Shown: in pieces, positions 5,986 to 6,183 of the stretch | Position numbering within the stretch: position 1 is the stretch's first letter | How the letters are laid out: each line of letters begins with the position of its first letter | From: Candidatus Gastranaerophilales bacterium | Lineage (GTDB): Bacteria > Cyanobacteriota > Vampirovibrionia > Gastranaerophilales > UBA9971 | Length of the DNA: 6,183 nt | Reading direction: 5' to 3' | Assembly: GCA_028277195.1 (NCBI GenBank) | Contig: JANQGS010000019.1 | Location: 1 to 6,183, forward strand | Program-made: the position numbers and the translations under genes | Notes under the pieces: generated by a model | Told to the model about the DNA's origin: nothing | Databases searched by the model: none | The model's input: only the letters and a program-made list of their open reading frames with translations

Positions 5986-6111
5986 TCATCTTTTTATTAC
6001 AAAGAAGCTGCTAGACAATTTTTACGTTACTTAACAATCTTGACAGTCTTAACATATCCTGATTCTCTAACTTCTTTTCGAGTTCTCTAGTGTGCAAAGT
6101 ATAAAATAATA

Positions 6112-6120
6112 TGATATAAT
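6112..6120 (+). promoter_or_regulatory. Extended -10 promoter before the right-edge gene
   Basis: TGATATAAT contains a perfect TATAAT (6115-6120) with the extended TG one base upstream. The predicted start near 6127 leaves about 27 bases before the ATG at 6154. No good -35 lies 17 bases upstream. The surroundings are so AT-rich that a chance match is possible. Confidence 0.4.
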
Positions 6121-6153
6121 AATTTCAAGTATAAAACTTGGGAGTTATTGTAA

Positions 6154-6183
6154 ATGGGGAGGAAAGCGTTAAGAATTAAATTC
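6154..6183 (+). CDS. Start of an unidentified gene cut by the window edge
   Basis: Only ten codons are visible, MGRKALRIKF. The ATG at 6154 directly follows an in-frame TAA (6151-6153), so it is the earliest possible start. GGGAG (6140-6144) lies 9 bases upstream, and a promoter-like site sits at 6112-6120. A short basic N-terminus behind a foldback-rich, AT-rich leader would suit a transposase, but ten residues cannot identify a family. A chance start is also possible. Confidence 0.4.
   Translation, partial: MGRKALRIKF

Larger units (their letters stand above)
5815..6153. other. Gene-poor, AT-rich right-hand intergenic region
   Basis: These 339 bases hold no convincing complete gene. From left to right they contain the pepA ribosome binding site and promoter, two strong hairpins (5900-5932 and 5952-5984), a near-copy of the first hairpin's arm (6001-6013), a short open frame on the minus strand ending at 6011, a promoter-like site at 6112-6120 and a ribosome binding site at 6140-6144. 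Composition becomes clearly more AT-rich than the genes from about 5935 onward. Foldbacks, repeats and the composition shift suggest the margin of a mobile element continuing past the window, but no second end is visible. Confidence 0.5.

Noticed and set aside
6040..6045. TTGACA as a -35 box in the right intergenic region
   Set aside because: No acceptable -10 hexamer lies 16-18 bases downstream; the sequence there is TTCTCT-like.
1..6183. CRISPR array, tRNA or rRNA genes
   Set aside because: No regularly spaced repeats and no tRNA- or rRNA-like sequence were seen on either strand.

Overview
The window is an ordinary-looking bacterial chromosomal segment with five complete protein genes, one regulatory intergenic region, and what may be the left end of a mobile element cut off by the right edge. 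The hybrid cluster protein is the type with an anaerobe-style N-terminal cluster, and it comes with a dedicated iron-sulfur protein, so the host is most likely a strict or near-strict anaerobe. I cannot name a phylum from the sequence. Base composition is moderate in the genes and clearly AT-rich in the last ~200 bases.

Layout: (1) 5-81 is a large foldback (nested inverted repeats sharing one centre) just upstream of thiG, thiazole synthase of thiamine biosynthesis (111-881, +). (2) A membrane-anchored parvulin-type prolyl isomerase (829-1284, -) runs convergently into thiG and overlaps its 3' end by 53 bases. (3) 1285-1480 is a divergent regulatory region with a strong sigma70-type promoter (TTGACA, 17-base spacer, TATTAT), a dyad over the -10 box and a second 40-base palindrome upstream. 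(4) A three-gene operon follows on +: an Rrf2-family regulator with three cysteines (1481-1903), a two-cluster ferredoxin-like protein (1900-2685, ATGA overlap) and hcp, hybrid cluster protein/hydroxylamine reductase (2699-4339). (5) pepA, a leucyl aminopeptidase (4318-5814, -), is convergent with hcp and overlaps it by 22 bases. (6) 5815-6153 is intergenic, with an extended -10 promoter for pepA, two strong hairpins, repeats and a promoter-like site leading to a start codon at 6154 whose gene leaves the window.

The functional core is the Rrf2-ferredoxin-hcp operon. It is best read as an autoregulated nitrosative-stress module: a probable Fe-S sensor, an electron-transfer partner and the Hcp enzyme, which in studied bacteria reduces NO or hydroxylamine. 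The other genes (thiamine synthesis, protein folding, peptide turnover) are housekeeping. I see no clearly undescribed system. The points most worth a second look are the operator architecture of the hcp operon, the three-cysteine second cluster of the ferredoxin, the foldback before thiG, and the repeat-rich right edge.
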